Program-made: the position numbers and the translations under genes
Part shown: positions 18,747-27,766 of the stretch, in pieces
How the letters are laid out: every line of letters starts with the position of its first letter
Position numbering within the stretch: position 1 is the stretch's first letter
Assembly: GCF_000009765.2 (NCBI RefSeq)
Contig: NC_003155.5
Span: 1,612,001 to 1,676,000, forward strand
DNA length: 64,000 nt
Reading direction: 5' to 3'
Source: Streptomyces avermitilis MA-4680 = NBRC 14893
GTDB lineage: Bacteria; Actinomycetota; Actinomycetes; Streptomycetales; Streptomycetaceae
The notes under the pieces: generated by a model
Database searches by the model: none
The model's input: the letters and a program-made list of their open reading frames with translations, nothing else
Told to the model about the DNA's origin: nothing

Positions 18747-19580
18747 TCAGCTGAGCACACCCGTGCCGAGCAGGCCCAGGAGCAGCACGCCGATGACGAT
18801 CCGGTAGATCACGAAGGCGTTGAAGGAGTGCTTGGCGACGAACTTCAGCAGCCAGGAGATGGAGCCGTACGCGACCACGAAGGACACGATCGTGCCGACG
18901 GCCAGCGGGGCGACGCCCACGCCCGTGCCCAGGGCGTCCTTCAGCTCGTACAGGCCGGCTCCGGTGAGGGCGGGGATGCCGAGGAAGAAGGAGAGGCGGG
19001 TGGCGGCGACGCGGTCGAGGTCGAGGATGAGCGCGGTGGACATCGTGGCGCCGGAGCGGGAGAAGCCCGGAAAGAGCAGCGCGAGGATCTGGGAGCTGCC
19101 GACCAGCATCGCGTCCTTGAAGGAGGTGTCGTCCTCGCCGCGCTTGTGCCGGCCCATCTGGTCCGCCGCCCACATCACGCCACTGCCGACGATCAGCGAG
19201 GCCGCGACCACCCACAGCGAGGCGAGCGGGCCCTCGATGAGGGACTTGGCGGCCAGGCCCACGATCACGATCGGGATGGTGGCGTAGATGACCCACCAGG
19301 CGAACTTGTAGTCGTGGTGGTGACGCTCGTCGCGGTTGCGCAGTCCGCGTCCCCACGCGGAGACGATCCGCACGATGTCCTTGAAGAAGTACACGAGCAC
19401 GGCCGCGATCGCGCCGACCTGGATGACGGCCGAGAACCCGACGACGGCGTTGTCGTCGACGGGAATCCCCATCAGCCCCTCGGTGATCTTGAGGTGGCCG
19501 GTGGAGGAGACGGGAAGGAACTCGGTCACGCCCTCGACGGCTCCGAGGACGACGGCCTGACCGACGTTGATGACGCTCAT
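18747..19580 (-). CDS. uppP: Undecaprenyl-diphosphatase
   Basis: A 277-residue integral membrane enzyme that recycles undecaprenyl pyrophosphate for cell-wall synthesis and gives bacitracin tolerance. The two active-site motifs are [15 protein letters not shown] (16-30) and [11 protein letters not shown] (171-181). The length and about eight membrane spans match BacA/UppP. It is a single-gene unit followed upstream by the fluoride exporter cluster. Confidence 0.95.
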   Translation of the reverse strand: MSVINVGQAVVLGAVEGVTEFLPVSSTGHLKITEGLMGIPVDDNAVVGFSAVIQVGAIAAVLVYFFKDIVRIVSAWGRGLRNRDERHHHDYKFAWWVIYATIPIVIVGLAAKSLIEGPLASLWVVAASLIVGSGVMWAADQMGRHKRGEDDTSFKDAMLVGSSQILALLFPGFSRSGATMSTALILDLDRVAATRLSFFLGIPALTGAGLYELKDALGTGVGVAPLAVGTIVSFVVAYGSISWLLKFVAKHSFNAFVIYRIVIGVLLLGLLGTGVLS

Positions 19581-19649
19581 GGGATCCAGTTCTGGGGTTG
19601 GTCGACAGTGTTGTAGACAGTCTTACTACGCGCGGGTGCACTCCGGCCG

Positions 19650-20024
19650 CTACGCCCACAGAGCCTGGGCGAACCAGACCCCGGCGAATGCCGCGCCGAG
19701 CCCCGCCGCCACACTCGCGATCGCGTTGGCGGCAGCGTAGAACCCCGCGCCGGTCTCGGTGAGCCGTAGTGTCTCGTACGAGAACGTCGAGTATGTCGTC
19801 AGCGCCCCGCACAGACCCGTGCCGAGGAGGAGCTCCAGGTGCGGGGAGGCGACGCCCGCCGAGGCCGCGCCGGTCAGGAGGCCGAGGACGAGACAGCCCG
19901 TGACGTTGATGGCGAAGGTACCCCAGGGGAAGACGGCGTCATGCCTGAGCTGCACCATCCGGTCGGTCACGTACCGCAGGGGCGCGCCGACCATGGCACC
20001 GGCGATCACCAGCAGCCAATTCAC
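19650..20024 (-). CDS. crcB: Fluoride exporter CrcB/Fluc subunit
   Basis: A 124-residue four-span membrane protein. [10 protein letters not shown], the [15 protein letters not shown] segment with the pore Asn, and [14 protein letters not shown] are the CrcB/Fluc signature regions. The GTG start overlaps the stop of the DUF190 gene by 4 bases. Two crcB copies flank DUF190, so the channel may be a heterodimer of the two products, as in other organisms with paired crcB genes. Confidence 0.93.
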   Translation of the reverse strand: MNWLLVIAGAMVGAPLRYVTDRMVQLRHDAVFPWGTFAINVTGCLVLGLLTGAASAGVASPHLELLLGTGLCGALTTYSTFSYETLRLTETGAGFYAAANAIASVAAGLGAAFAGVWFAQALWA

Positions 20025-20263
20025 AACGACTTCTCACCTTTCCGGCCCGGGTTCTCGCGGGCCGCGTACCGGATGACCTCGCAGTCGTCGAGGATCAGCG
20101 CGGAGCCGCCGAAGCCCTCGATTCCCCGGAAGACGCTCGCTCCCGCCAGTCCGGCCGCGTGGGCGCGGTGCACGATCTCCGTGTAGAGCGGCTTGTGGTG
20201 CCAGGTGTCGCTCTCGCCGATGAGGACCGTCACGCGGAGCGCGCCGCCTGTGAGCCTTGTCAT
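20021..20263 (-). CDS. DUF190 family protein, fluoride-locus partner
   Basis: An 80-residue small soluble protein of the DUF190 family. [20 protein letters not shown] and the segment [17 protein letters not shown] are the recognisable core, with a ferredoxin-like PII-related fold expected. It is coupled by 4-base overlaps to a crcB gene on each side. GGAG precedes the ATG. DUF190 genes commonly sit with crcB; the family has no settled biochemical role. Confidence 0.85.
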   Translation of the reverse strand: MTRLTGGALRVTVLIGESDTWHHKPLYTEIVHRAHAAGLAGASVFRGIEGFGGSALILDDCEVIRYAARENPGRKGEKSL

Positions 20264-20736
20264 CGCCGCCTCCGTACGAGGACGCGGCGGGCCGCCGTCG
20301 CCGCGAGCCGGACCGCCGCGAGGGCCGCGAGCAGGGTCGCGGCGAGGTAGGCCAGCGCGGTGCGTGGATGGCCCGCGTCGACCAGCTTCTGGATGTCGAC
20401 GGCGTACGTCGAGAAGGTGGTGAAGCCGCCGAGCACCCCGGTGCCGAAGAAGGGCCGTACCAGTCGGTGGGCCGGCCACACATCGGTGATCACGACCATG
20501 AAGACGCCGATCACGGCGCAGCCGACGACGTTGACCCAGAAGGTGGTCCAGGGGAATCCGCCCGACTGCGTGGGCCACAGCAGCGCGGCCGCGTACCGGG
20601 CGGTGCCGCCGATGCCGCCGCCGAGCGCGACGACCGCCACGACGGGGGCCTGGCCGTGCCAGGCGGAGCGCCGTCGGGCGGGGGCGCGTACGGCGATGCC
20701 GGGTTCGCCGACGCTTTCGGGGTGCGGGACTGTCAT
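20260..20736 (-). CDS. crcB: Fluoride exporter CrcB/Fluc subunit, N-terminally extended
   Basis: A 158-residue CrcB paralogue with an extra 30-residue basic cytoplasmic N-terminus. [15 protein letters not shown], the [20 protein letters not shown] region with the pore Asn, and [13 protein letters not shown] identify it. Start ATG 20736 has GGAGA upstream; longer readings run into non-coding text. No recognisable fluoride riboswitch precedes it. It heads the crcB-DUF190-crcB operon. Confidence 0.92.
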   Translation of the reverse strand: MTVPHPESVGEPGIAVRAPARRRSAWHGQAPVVAVVALGGGIGGTARYAAALLWPTQSGGFPWTTFWVNVVGCAVIGVFMVVITDVWPAHRLVRPFFGTGVLGGFTTFSTYAVDIQKLVDAGHPRTALAYLAATLLAALAAVRLAATAARRVLVRRRR

Positions 20737-20773
20737 GTACGTACGTCTCCTACTCGCCGGGGCGCGGGCTCCC

Positions 20774-20820
20774 GGGCACTCCCCCGAGCTCTGGGCTTCG
20801 CTCGAGCGGGGAGGTGCCCC
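20774..20820. repeat. Dispersed Streptomyces-type palindromic element
   Basis: A 47-base imperfect palindrome with arms GGGCACTCCCC and GGGGAGGTGCCC around a core CTGGGCTTCGCTC. Elements of this form recur in intergenic DNA of Streptomyces genomes (recalled, not searched). It could act as a terminator or processing hairpin upstream of crcB. Confidence 0.6.
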
Positions 20821-21158
20821 TGTCGCAAGTAGGGACCGTTGGCGGCCGCGGTGCCGCGGTTCGGGTACGGCGGGCCCCACCGCCGTGCCGCGAGGCAAGA
20901 ATCGCGGCCGATGAACAGGTTAGCGCCGACGGCAGTGGCCCCGCACCCGGGTCAGCCGGCTCCTGCGGGCAGGCCGCACACGGCGACCCCGCGCTCCCCA
21001 GGGGCCCGGCTGACCGGTTCGCGACGCGGGGCCGGGCTCGCCGATTCATCACCCGAGGGCCGGGCCCACACAACACCGCCCGAGACCGGGCTCGGGGGTT
21101 CACCGGCCCGGGTATGCCGTGCTTCCGCGGCAGCGGGAGCGGTACCGGCGTCGCGCGA
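20821..21158. other. Intergenic stretch without a supported gene
   Basis: About 340 bases between the palindromic element and the ArsR gene end. Open frames exist on both strands but have no family features or ribosome binding sites. I see nothing convincing in it. Confidence 0.55.
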
Positions 21159-21446
21159 TCACCAGCCCTTCTCGAACATGCGTCCGACCTCGGCGATGCG
21201 GACTTCGTCGCGGCGGTAGTACGTGCGTCGGCGGATCCTCTTCGTGCGCAGGAGACCGATGCCGGCGAGGAGGCCGAGATGGGTGTCGGCGACCGCTCTG
21301 CGGACGCCGAGCTTCACCGCGACGGCCGCCGCGGTGACGCCGTCCTCGACGAGGTCGCCGTGCCGGTCCGGCGGAAAGTGTGCGGCCGGGTCCTTCAGCC
21401 ACTCCAGGATCTCCAGGCGTTTCTCGCTGATGGGTAGCTTCAGCAT
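21159..21446 (-). CDS. ArsR-family winged-helix regulator
   Basis: A 95-residue single-domain winged helix. EKRLEILEWLKDPAAHFP is helix 1, GVTAAAVAVKLGVRRAVADTH the recognition region, and RTKRIRRRTYYRRDEVRI the beta-wing. No clear metal-binding Cys motif is present, so it is of the metal-independent ArsR type. GGAGGG precedes the ATG at 21446. It stands alone between the galactanase terminator and the fluoride locus; targets unknown. Confidence 0.8.
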   Translation of the reverse strand: MLKLPISEKRLEILEWLKDPAAHFPPDRHGDLVEDGVTAAAVAVKLGVRRAVADTHLGLLAGIGLLRTKRIRRRTYYRRDEVRIAEVGRMFEKGW

Positions 21447-21573
21447 CTCGACCCTCCGTCCGAGCCTCCACGCGCCTCGTGGTCCTCTGTCAATGTCCCG
21501 CAGACCCGGCCGCCGCGTCCGGGACTCCGCGACCCTTGTCCAAGGCCGTTCGGTCGCCCGGCGCAAACAGCGA

Positions 21574-21603
21574 GGGCCCGGCCGCCCTCCGGCGGCCGGG
21601 CCC
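21574..21603. terminator. Strong hairpin terminator after the galactanase gene
   Basis: Perfect 13-base arms GGGCCCGGCCGCC (21574-21586) and GGCGGCCGGGCCC (21591-21603) with a 4-base loop lie 14 bases past the end of the GH53 gene. Confidence 0.8.
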
Positions 21604-21616
21604 CGTCACCGCGGAC

Positions 21617-23185
21617 TCAGCGGTGGCTGAACAACGTCATCGCCGGCAGCGCCTTGTCGTCGTAGCCGAACAGGGCCTGGTTCTCCCAGCCGTTGCCGGA
21701 GGCCGCGTCGGCCGGGTCCCAGCCGTTGCCGGTGACCGCCGTCCAGGTGGCCTCCCAGTAGAAGACGCCGAGGCCACGGCCGTTGGGCACGGCCTCCACG
21801 ATGTTCATCACGTCGCGCAGCCAGGCGGACTGCCCGGCCGTGGTGGCGGCGTAACCGGACACCAGCTCACCGGTGGTGTCGATCTGGTTGGTGAGCGAGT
21901 CGTCGCTGTCGAGACGGAAGGGGTAGGCCGTCTCGGCGAGGAAGACCGGCTTGCCGTACCGGGACGCCGCGTCGTCCAACGTGGTCTGGAAGTCGTACAG
22001 CGAACCGTGCCAGTAACCGTAGTACGACAGACCGATGGCGTCGAAGTTCACGCCGCCCGCCACCGCCTTGTCGAACCACGCGCGGGTTCCCGCGAGGTCG
22101 CCGCCCTTGGCGAGGTGCAGCGCCACGACCGTGGACGAGGAGACCGCCTTGGTCGCGCTGTAGCCGGAGTTGAGCAGGCCGGCGAGCTGCGGCCAGTTGT
22201 CCGTGGAGCCCTCGGACCACAGCATGCCGCCGTTGATCTCGTTGCCGATCTGCACCATGTCGGCCGTGGTGCCCTGCGACTTGAGGGCGCTCAGGACGTC
22301 GTACGTGTGGTTGTAGACGTCCGTCTTGAGCTGGCTGTACGAGTGCCCGGCCCAGGCGGCCGGCTTGCTCTGCGCGCCCGGGTCGGCCCAGGTGTCCGAG
22401 TAGTGGAAGTCGACGAGCAGCTTCATGCCCTGCGCCTTGACGCGCTTGGCCATGGCGAGGACGCGCGTCTTGTTGTTGTAGCCGTCGGCCGGGTTCACCC
22501 ACACCTTGAGGCGGGCGTAGTTCATACCGGCGGACTTGAGGATGGTGAGGGCGTCGCCGGTCGTGCCGGAGCCGGTCTTGTAGACACCGCCGAACGCCTC
22601 GCTCTTGGCCAGCGACGAGATGTCGGAGCCCTTGATGCCGAGTCCGGTCGTGCCGGAGGTGAAGGTCAGGTCGTCGACGTTGAGCCAGTTGCCCGCGTTG
22701 GCGTCGGAGTTGACGCTGATCGTGCACTGGTTGCCGGTCACCGCGACGGGGGTCACGATCCGGATCCAGCCGCCGGCGGACACCGGCAGGTCCGTGCGCT
22801 GCTCGGTGCCTCCGCAGTTCTTCAGCGCCAGATAGGCGGAGTTCTGGCCGCCGCCCGAGCGGACCCAGGCGGTGAGCGTGTAGTTCCCGTTGGCCAGCCC
22901 GGACAGGTACTGGTACGTCTCGACCTTGTAGGCCGAGGCCGACCAGTGCGTGAGGCGGTAACTGCCGCTGCGCCCACCGGACTCGGTGAAGGAGGCGGCG
23001 TTCTGGCCGGCCGCCGAGTACGTCGACCAGCCGGCCGGCGTCGCGGTGCCGGTGCCGTCCGACTCGAAGCCGGGATTGGTGAGCGTGGCGGCGGCCCGTG
23101 CCGAGGTGGCGGGCAGGGTGGTGAGCGCCAGACCTGCGAAGAGCGGTATCAGCAGGGCCCGTAGGGCGCGTCTCGCGTGGAACAT
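21617..23185 (-). CDS. Secreted arabinogalactan endo-beta-1,4-galactanase (GH53) with CBM
   Basis: A 522-residue extracellular enzyme that cuts beta-1,4-galactan. Residues 1-32 are a signal peptide ending SARAAA. Residues 33-175 form a beta-sandwich carbohydrate-binding module (CBM61-like: LTNPGFESDGTG, WVRSGGGQNSAYL). The GH53 barrel covers about 182-522, with acid/base E316 (QIGNEINGG) and nucleophile E418 (FLAETAYP). It lies downstream of the GH42 galactosidase gene in the same direction, separated by two hairpins. Together with the adjacent importer it makes a complete galactan pathway: extracellular cleavage, uptake, intracellular hydrolysis. Confidence 0.93.
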   Translation of the reverse strand: MFHARRALRALLIPLFAGLALTTLPATSARAAATLTNPGFESDGTGTATPAGWSTYSAAGQNAASFTESGGRSGSYRLTHWSASAYKVETYQYLSGLANGNYTLTAWVRSGGGQNSAYLALKNCGGTEQRTDLPVSAGGWIRIVTPVAVTGNQCTISVNSDANAGNWLNVDDLTFTSGTTGLGIKGSDISSLAKSEAFGGVYKTGSGTTGDALTILKSAGMNYARLKVWVNPADGYNNKTRVLAMAKRVKAQGMKLLVDFHYSDTWADPGAQSKPAAWAGHSYSQLKTDVYNHTYDVLSALKSQGTTADMVQIGNEINGGMLWSEGSTDNWPQLAGLLNSGYSATKAVSSSTVVALHLAKGGDLAGTRAWFDKAVAGGVNFDAIGLSYYGYWHGSLYDFQTTLDDAASRYGKPVFLAETAYPFRLDSDDSLTNQIDTTGELVSGYAATTAGQSAWLRDVMNIVEAVPNGRGLGVFYWEATWTAVTGNGWDPADAASGNGWENQALFGYDDKALPAMTLFSHR

Positions 23186-23234
23186 CGTCGTCCCTTCGAC
23201 GAAGGCGGGGGACCTGAAGGAGCGGAGCTGTGAC

Positions 23235-23308
23235 GGCGCCGTGCCCGAACCGCTCCGGACACGGCGCCGCCGGGACCGGCCGGAGGTCCCCCCAGGAGTC
23301 CGGCCGGG
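23235..23308. terminator. Two consecutive stem-loops between GH42 and GH53 genes
   Basis: The first has 9-base arms GGCGCCGTG (23235-23243) and CACGGCGCC (23260-23268). The second pairs ACCGGCCGGA (23275-23284) with TCCGGCCGG (23299-23307). They may terminate GH42 transcripts or set the ratio of the two enzymes by partial termination or mRNA stability. Confidence 0.6.
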
Positions 23309-23319
23309 GTCTTGGGGGG

Positions 23320-25341
23320 TCAGCCGTCGAGTCGTACGACCCTGACGGCGCCCGCGGGCACGGACACCTGTCCGGCGGCGCGCTCACCCGTGAGCAGCTC
23401 GGTGCCGTGGGCGTCGAGCGGCACCTTGGTGTCGAGCGCGGTGTGGTTGACGGCGAACAGGAAGGTGCCGGACTCGCCCGTGCGGCACACCACTTCGACA
23501 TCGCGGGGCAGATCGGCGCGCGGCGCGATCCGGGCGTCGTCGGCGGCCCGGCCCAGAAGGGCGTCGAGGCCCTGGGCGGTCAGCCGGGTGGAGACGTACC
23601 AGGCGGAGCCCTCGCCGAACCGGTGCCGGGTGACCGCGGGGTGGCCCGCGGTGAGCCCGTCGGCGTACGTCCAGACGGTCTCGGCGCCGCGGGGCACCAC
23701 GAACTCGCTCCACACGTCGCCCGTGAGCTCGGAGCCGTCGGGGCCGGTGACGCGGATCCGGTCGTCCTTCAGGAGCGGCGAGAACTCCTCGACGGTCAGG
23801 CCGAGTACGTCACGCAGGGCGCCCGGGTAGGGGCCGTCGTGCACGGCGTCGTGCTCGTCGACGATGCCGGAGAAGTAGGAGACGACAAGGGTGCCGCCGT
23901 TCTCGACGTACTCCTCGAGGTTGTTCCCGGCGGCCTCGGTCATCAGGTAGAGCGCGGGCACGACGACCAGCGGGTAGGCCGACAGGTCGGCTTCCGGGTG
24001 CGCGAAGTCGACGGTCAGGTGGCGGTCGTAGAGCGCCTCGTAGAACGCGTCGGCACGCTCGCGCGGATCGTGGTCCTCGCTGGGGCGCCACTGGAGGTTC
24101 TGCGCCCACCAGGACTGCCAGTCCCACAGGACGGCCACGTCGGCGCGGGTCCGGGTCCCGCGGATCGAACGCAACGAGTCGACGGAGGAGCCGAGTTCGA
24201 CCACCTCGCGCCACACCCGTGTGTCCGTGCCGCCGTGCGGCAGCATCGACGAGTGGAACTTCTCCGCGCCGCGCCGGGACTGCCGCCACTGGAAGAACAT
24301 CGCGCCCTCGGAGCCGCGTGCCACATGGGCGAGGGAGTTGCGGGCCATCTGGCCGGGAGCCTTGGCGGGGTTGTGGGGCTGCCAGTTGACGCCCGAGGTG
24401 GAGTGTTCGAGCAGCAGCCAGGGGGCGCCGCTCGCCACGGAACGCGTGAGGTCGGCGGCCATCGCGAGGTTGACGTGGGTGCGGCGGCCGTCGGTGATCA
24501 GGTAGTGGTCGTTGGTGACGAGGTCGACCTCGCGGCCCCAGGCCCAGTAGTCCACGGAGTCGCACTGGCTCAGGGCGGTCATGAAGTTGGTGGTCACCGG
24601 GATGCCGGGCGCGAGGCGGTGCAGGATGTCCCGCTCGGCGACGAAGTTCTCGCGCATGGTGGCGTCGGCGAACCGCTTGTGGTCGAGCGCCTGGCCCGGA
24701 TTGCCGACCGTGGGCGTCAGGCGCGGCGGGTTGATCTGGTCGAAGCCGGCGTAGCGCTGGCCCCAGAAGGCGGTGCCCCATGCCTCGTTGAGGGCGTCGA
24801 TCGTTCCGTAGGTGTCCGTGAGCCAGCGGCGGAAATGGGCGGCGCAGCTCTCGCAGTAGCAGGCCGAGACGGGGACGCCGTACTCGTTGTGGACGTGCCA
24901 CAGCGCGAGGGCGGGGTGCTCGGCGTAGCGGGTGGCGAGCCGGGTGGTGATGTTCGCGGCGGCGGCCCGGTAGTCCGCGTTGCTGTGGCAGATGGCGCCG
25001 CGGGAGCCGAACTCGTAGCGGGTGCCGTCGGCGGTCACCGGCAGCGCTTCGGGGTGGGCGCGGTAGAACCAGGCGGGCGGTGCCACCGTAGGCGTGCCGA
25101 GGTCCGCGCGGATGCCGTTCTCGTGCAGCAGGTCGAGCAGGCGGTCGAGCCAGCCGAAGTCGTAGGCGCCCGGCGAGGGTTCGAGCAGTGCCCAGGAGAA
25201 GATGCCGACGCTCACCATGGTGACGCCGGCCTCTCGCATCAGCCGGACGTCCTCCTGCCATACGGTTTCCGGCCACTGCTCGGGGTTGTAGTCCCCACCG
25301 AAGGCGAGCCTGGTGAGGCCCTTGGGGGTGGTCTCCGGCAT
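23320..25341 (-). CDS. Beta-galactosidase (GH42)
   Basis: A 673-residue cytoplasmic beta-galactosidase. The A domain is a barrel (1-400) with acid/base E153 in HVHNEYG and nucleophile E312 in LLLEHSTSGVNW. A Cys cluster (C118, C161, C163, C166) forms the metal site found in many GH42 enzymes. The B domain is the trimerisation glutamine-amidotransferase-like domain (about 400-600) and the C domain is a small beta sandwich. Start ATG has GGGAGAA upstream. It is divergent from the importer operon and should release galactose from imported galacto-oligosaccharides. Confidence 0.95.
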   Translation of the reverse strand: MPETTPKGLTRLAFGGDYNPEQWPETVWQEDVRLMREAGVTMVSVGIFSWALLEPSPGAYDFGWLDRLLDLLHENGIRADLGTPTVAPPAWFYRAHPEALPVTADGTRYEFGSRGAICHSNADYRAAAANITTRLATRYAEHPALALWHVHNEYGVPVSACYCESCAAHFRRWLTDTYGTIDALNEAWGTAFWGQRYAGFDQINPPRLTPTVGNPGQALDHKRFADATMRENFVAERDILHRLAPGIPVTTNFMTALSQCDSVDYWAWGREVDLVTNDHYLITDGRRTHVNLAMAADLTRSVASGAPWLLLEHSTSGVNWQPHNPAKAPGQMARNSLAHVARGSEGAMFFQWRQSRRGAEKFHSSMLPHGGTDTRVWREVVELGSSVDSLRSIRGTRTRADVAVLWDWQSWWAQNLQWRPSEDHDPRERADAFYEALYDRHLTVDFAHPEADLSAYPLVVVPALYLMTEAAGNNLEEYVENGGTLVVSYFSGIVDEHDAVHDGPYPGALRDVLGLTVEEFSPLLKDDRIRVTGPDGSELTGDVWSEFVVPRGAETVWTYADGLTAGHPAVTRHRFGEGSAWYVSTRLTAQGLDALLGRAADDARIAPRADLPRDVEVVCRTGESGTFLFAVNHTALDTKVPLDAHGTELLTGERAAGQVSVPAGAVRVVRLDG

Positions 25342-25428
25342 GGATTTCTCCCGGTTAATCGATCATTTGGGAACGTGCACACACATCGACAGCGGCACGA
25401 GCCCAACATAACCGCACAGCAACAACCA

Positions 25429-25471
25429 TTGACAAGTGTCCTGGATGTTTCTCTACTGTGAACGCTCACAG
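25429..25471 (+). promoter_or_regulatory. Promoter with LacI-type operator for the galactan importer operon
   Basis: TTGACA at 25429-25434 is a consensus -35 element; TCTACT (17-base spacing) or TACTGT is the -10. The palindrome CTGTGAACGCTCACAG at 25456-25471 overlaps the -10 and start point and has the central CG of LacI-family operators. The repressor encoded at 28665 is the likely ligand. A second, weaker half-palindrome TTAATCGATCA lies near 25355 by the GH42 promoter. Confidence 0.7.
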
Positions 25472-25526
25472 AAGCATGGCAGGTCCTCCGCAGCAGGCGG
25501 AGACCCAGGTCAGGGGAGAAAGATCC

Positions 25527-26846
25527 ATGCCAAACACGAAGCACTGCCGCCTCGTGGCCACCGCCCTCGCCGTCGCGCTCGGCGCCACCACGCTCGCCGC
25601 CTGCGGCTCGTCCGACGACGACAGCGACGCCCGGTCGGGGCCCGCCTCGCTGACGTACTGGACCTGGACGCCGGGCATGGACAAGGTCGTGGACCTGTGG
25701 AACAAGGGCCCGGGCAAGAAGCAGCAGATCACCGTCACGGTGAAGAAGCAGGCGTCCGGCGACACCCTGGTCACCAAGATCCTCACCGCGCACAAGGCCA
25801 AGAAGGCGCCCGACCTGGTGCAGGCCGAGTACCAGGCGCTGCCGACCCTGGTCAGCAATGACGCCCTCGCCGACATCTCGAAGAACGCGGGCGACGCGAA
25901 GGGCAAGTTCGCCGAGGGCGTCTGGCAGCAGACCACGCTCGGCTCGGACGCGGTCTACGCGATACCGCAGGACATCGGGCCGATGATGTTCTACTACCGC
26001 GAGGACCTCTTCAAGAAGTACGGCCTGACGGTGCCGACGACCTGGGAGCAGTTCGCGAAGACCGCCCGCGCGCTGAAGCACAAGGCCCCGGACAAGGACC
26101 TCACCACCTTCTCCTCCAACGACTCCGGCCTCTTCGCGGGTCTCGCGCAGCAGGCCGGCGCCAAGTGGTGGACCACCTCGGGCCAGAAGTGGAAGGTCGG
26201 CATCAACGACGCGGCGTCGCAGAAGGTCGCCGACTTCTGGGGCGGGCTCGTCAAGGAGGGGGCGATCGACAACCAGCCGATGTACACCCCGGCCTGGAAC
26301 AAGGCGCTCAACACCGGCAAGCAGATCGCCTGGGTGAGCGCGGTGTGGGCGCCGGGCACGCTGACCAGCGGCGCGCCCGACACCAAGGGCAAGTGGAAGA
26401 TGGCCCCACTGCCCCAGTGGGGCGACAGCGACAGCGTCACCGGCAGCTGGGGCGGTTCGTCGACCGCCGTCACCACGGACTCGAAGCACCAGGCGGCCGC
26501 CGCGAAGTTCGCGACCTGGCTGAACACGGATCCCAAGGCGCTGACCGCCCTCGCGAAGGAGAGCGGCATCTACCCGGCCGCCACCACGGCGCAGACCAGT
26601 GACGCGTTCCAGGAACCGCCGGCCTTCTTCTCCAACCAGCCGGACTTCTACCCGCAGGCCGCGAAGATCGCCAAGACGACCGCGCCGTCCGCCTGGGGCC
26701 CGAACGTGAACGTCGCGTACACGACCTTCAAGGACGCCTTCGCCGCCGCCGCCAAGAACAAGTCGGACTTCGGTGCCGCCCTGGCCAAGATGCAGGACGA
26801 CACGGTCGCCGACCTGAAGAAGCAGGGCTTCGAGGTCTCCGAGTGA
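25527..26846 (+). CDS. ABC importer sugar-binding lipoprotein (galactan oligosaccharides)
   Basis: A 439-residue extracytoplasmic binding protein of the CUT1 type. The signal peptide ends in the lipobox LAAC, giving a lipid-anchored protein. The body has the two-lobe binding-protein fold (LTYWTWTPGMDKVVDLWNK near the start; AYTTFKDAF near the end). Start ATG 25527 has GGGGAGAAAG upstream; an ATG at 25458 falls on the operator and is rejected. It is the first gene of a four-gene operon. No ATPase gene is present, so the shared MsiK-type ATPase probably energises the importer. Confidence 0.9.
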   Translation: MPNTKHCRLVATALAVALGATTLAACGSSDDDSDARSGPASLTYWTWTPGMDKVVDLWNKGPGKKQQITVTVKKQASGDTLVTKILTAHKAKKAPDLVQAEYQALPTLVSNDALADISKNAGDAKGKFAEGVWQQTTLGSDAVYAIPQDIGPMMFYYREDLFKKYGLTVPTTWEQFAKTARALKHKAPDKDLTTFSSNDSGLFAGLAQQAGAKWWTTSGQKWKVGINDAASQKVADFWGGLVKEGAIDNQPMYTPAWNKALNTGKQIAWVSAVWAPGTLTSGAPDTKGKWKMAPLPQWGDSDSVTGSWGGSSTAVTTDSKHQAAAAKFATWLNTDPKALTALAKESGIYPAATTAQTSDAFQEPPAFFSNQPDFYPQAAKIAKTTAPSAWGPNVNVAYTTFKDAFAAAAKNKSDFGAALAKMQDDTVADLKKQGFEVSE

Positions 26847-27766
26847 CCAGTGCGCGCCGGACGTCGTACGGGGTCAAGGGGGCCCCGTACGCCTTCCTCC
26901 TCCCCGCGGCGACCCTCTTCGCGCTGTTCTTCGCACTGCCCATCGGGTACGCGGTCTGGCTCAGTCTCCACAAGGTGCGCGTCTTTGGCCTCGGCCTGGG
27001 AGCGGGCGCCCGGAAAGAGGTCTGGGCGGGCCTGGAGAACTACACCGACGCCCTCACCGACTCCGCGCTGCTCCACGGCGCGCTGCGCGTGGTCGGCTAC
27101 GGTGCCATCGTCGTCCCGGTGATGCTCGGCCTCGCCCTGGTGTTCGCGCTGATGCTCGACACCGACCGGGTCCGGCTGGCCCCCTTCACCCGGCTCGCGA
27201 TCTTCCTGCCGTACGCCATTCCCGGCGTCGTGGCGGCGCTGCTCTGGGGCTTCCTGTACCTGCCGGACGTCAGCCCGTTCTACTACGTGCTGAACGGGCT
27301 CGGCCTGCCGCAGCCCGACCTGCTGGACGGCGGCCCGCTGTATCTCGCCCTGTCGAACATCGCGGTGTGGGGCGGCACCGGCTTCAACATGATCGTCATC
27401 TACACCTCGCTCCAGGCCATCCCGGTGGAGGTGTACGAGGCGGCGAAGCTGGACGGCGCCACCCCGCTCCAGATCGCGCTGAAGATCAAGATCCCGATGG
27501 TGGCTCCGTCGCTGGTGCTCACCTTCTTCTTCTCGATCATCGCGACGCTCCAGGTGTTCAGCGAGCCGACCACCCTCAAACCGCTCACCAACTCCGTTTC
27601 CACGACCTGGAGTCCGCTGATGAAGGTGTACCAGGACGCCTTCGGCAAGGGCGACATCTACGCGGCCGCCGCAGAGGCCGCGATCATCGCCGTCGTCACG
27701 CTCGTTCTGTCCTTCGGCTTCCTGCGGGCCGCGAACTCCGGCAACAAGCAGGAGGAAGCACGATGA
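26843..27766 (+). CDS. ABC sugar importer permease, MalF type
   Basis: A 307-residue inner-membrane permease with six spans. The cytoplasmic EAA loop reads EVYEAAKLDGATPLQIALKI near residues 195-214, the docking site for the ATPase. The GTG start overlaps the binding-protein stop by 4 bases. It pairs with the next gene to form the translocation channel. Confidence 0.92.
   Translation: MTSARRTSYGVKGAPYAFLLPAATLFALFFALPIGYAVWLSLHKVRVFGLGLGAGARKEVWAGLENYTDALTDSALLHGALRVVGYGAIVVPVMLGLALVFALMLDTDRVRLAPFTRLAIFLPYAIPGVVAALLWGFLYLPDVSPFYYVLNGLGLPQPDLLDGGPLYLALSNIAVWGGTGFNMIVIYTSLQAIPVEVYEAAKLDGATPLQIALKIKIPMVAPSLVLTFFFSIIATLQVFSEPTTLKPLTNSVSTTWSPLMKVYQDAFGKGDIYAAAAEAAIIAVVTLVLSFGFLRAANSGNKQEEAR

Noticed and set aside
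17884..19812. N-terminal extension of the asparagine permease frame
   Set aside because: The open frame upstream of GTG 17883 is out-of-phase text over the regulator and uppP; the coupled GTG with normal AnsP start is right.
20737..20900. Fluoride riboswitch ahead of crcB
   Set aside because: The conserved GGNGAUGG...GCC pseudoknot elements are not found in the upstream 160 bases.
25458..25526. Upstream ATG adding 23 residues to the sugar-binding protein
   Set aside because: It lies on the LacI operator and would put the signal peptide in the middle; ATG 25527 has a strong ribosome binding site.
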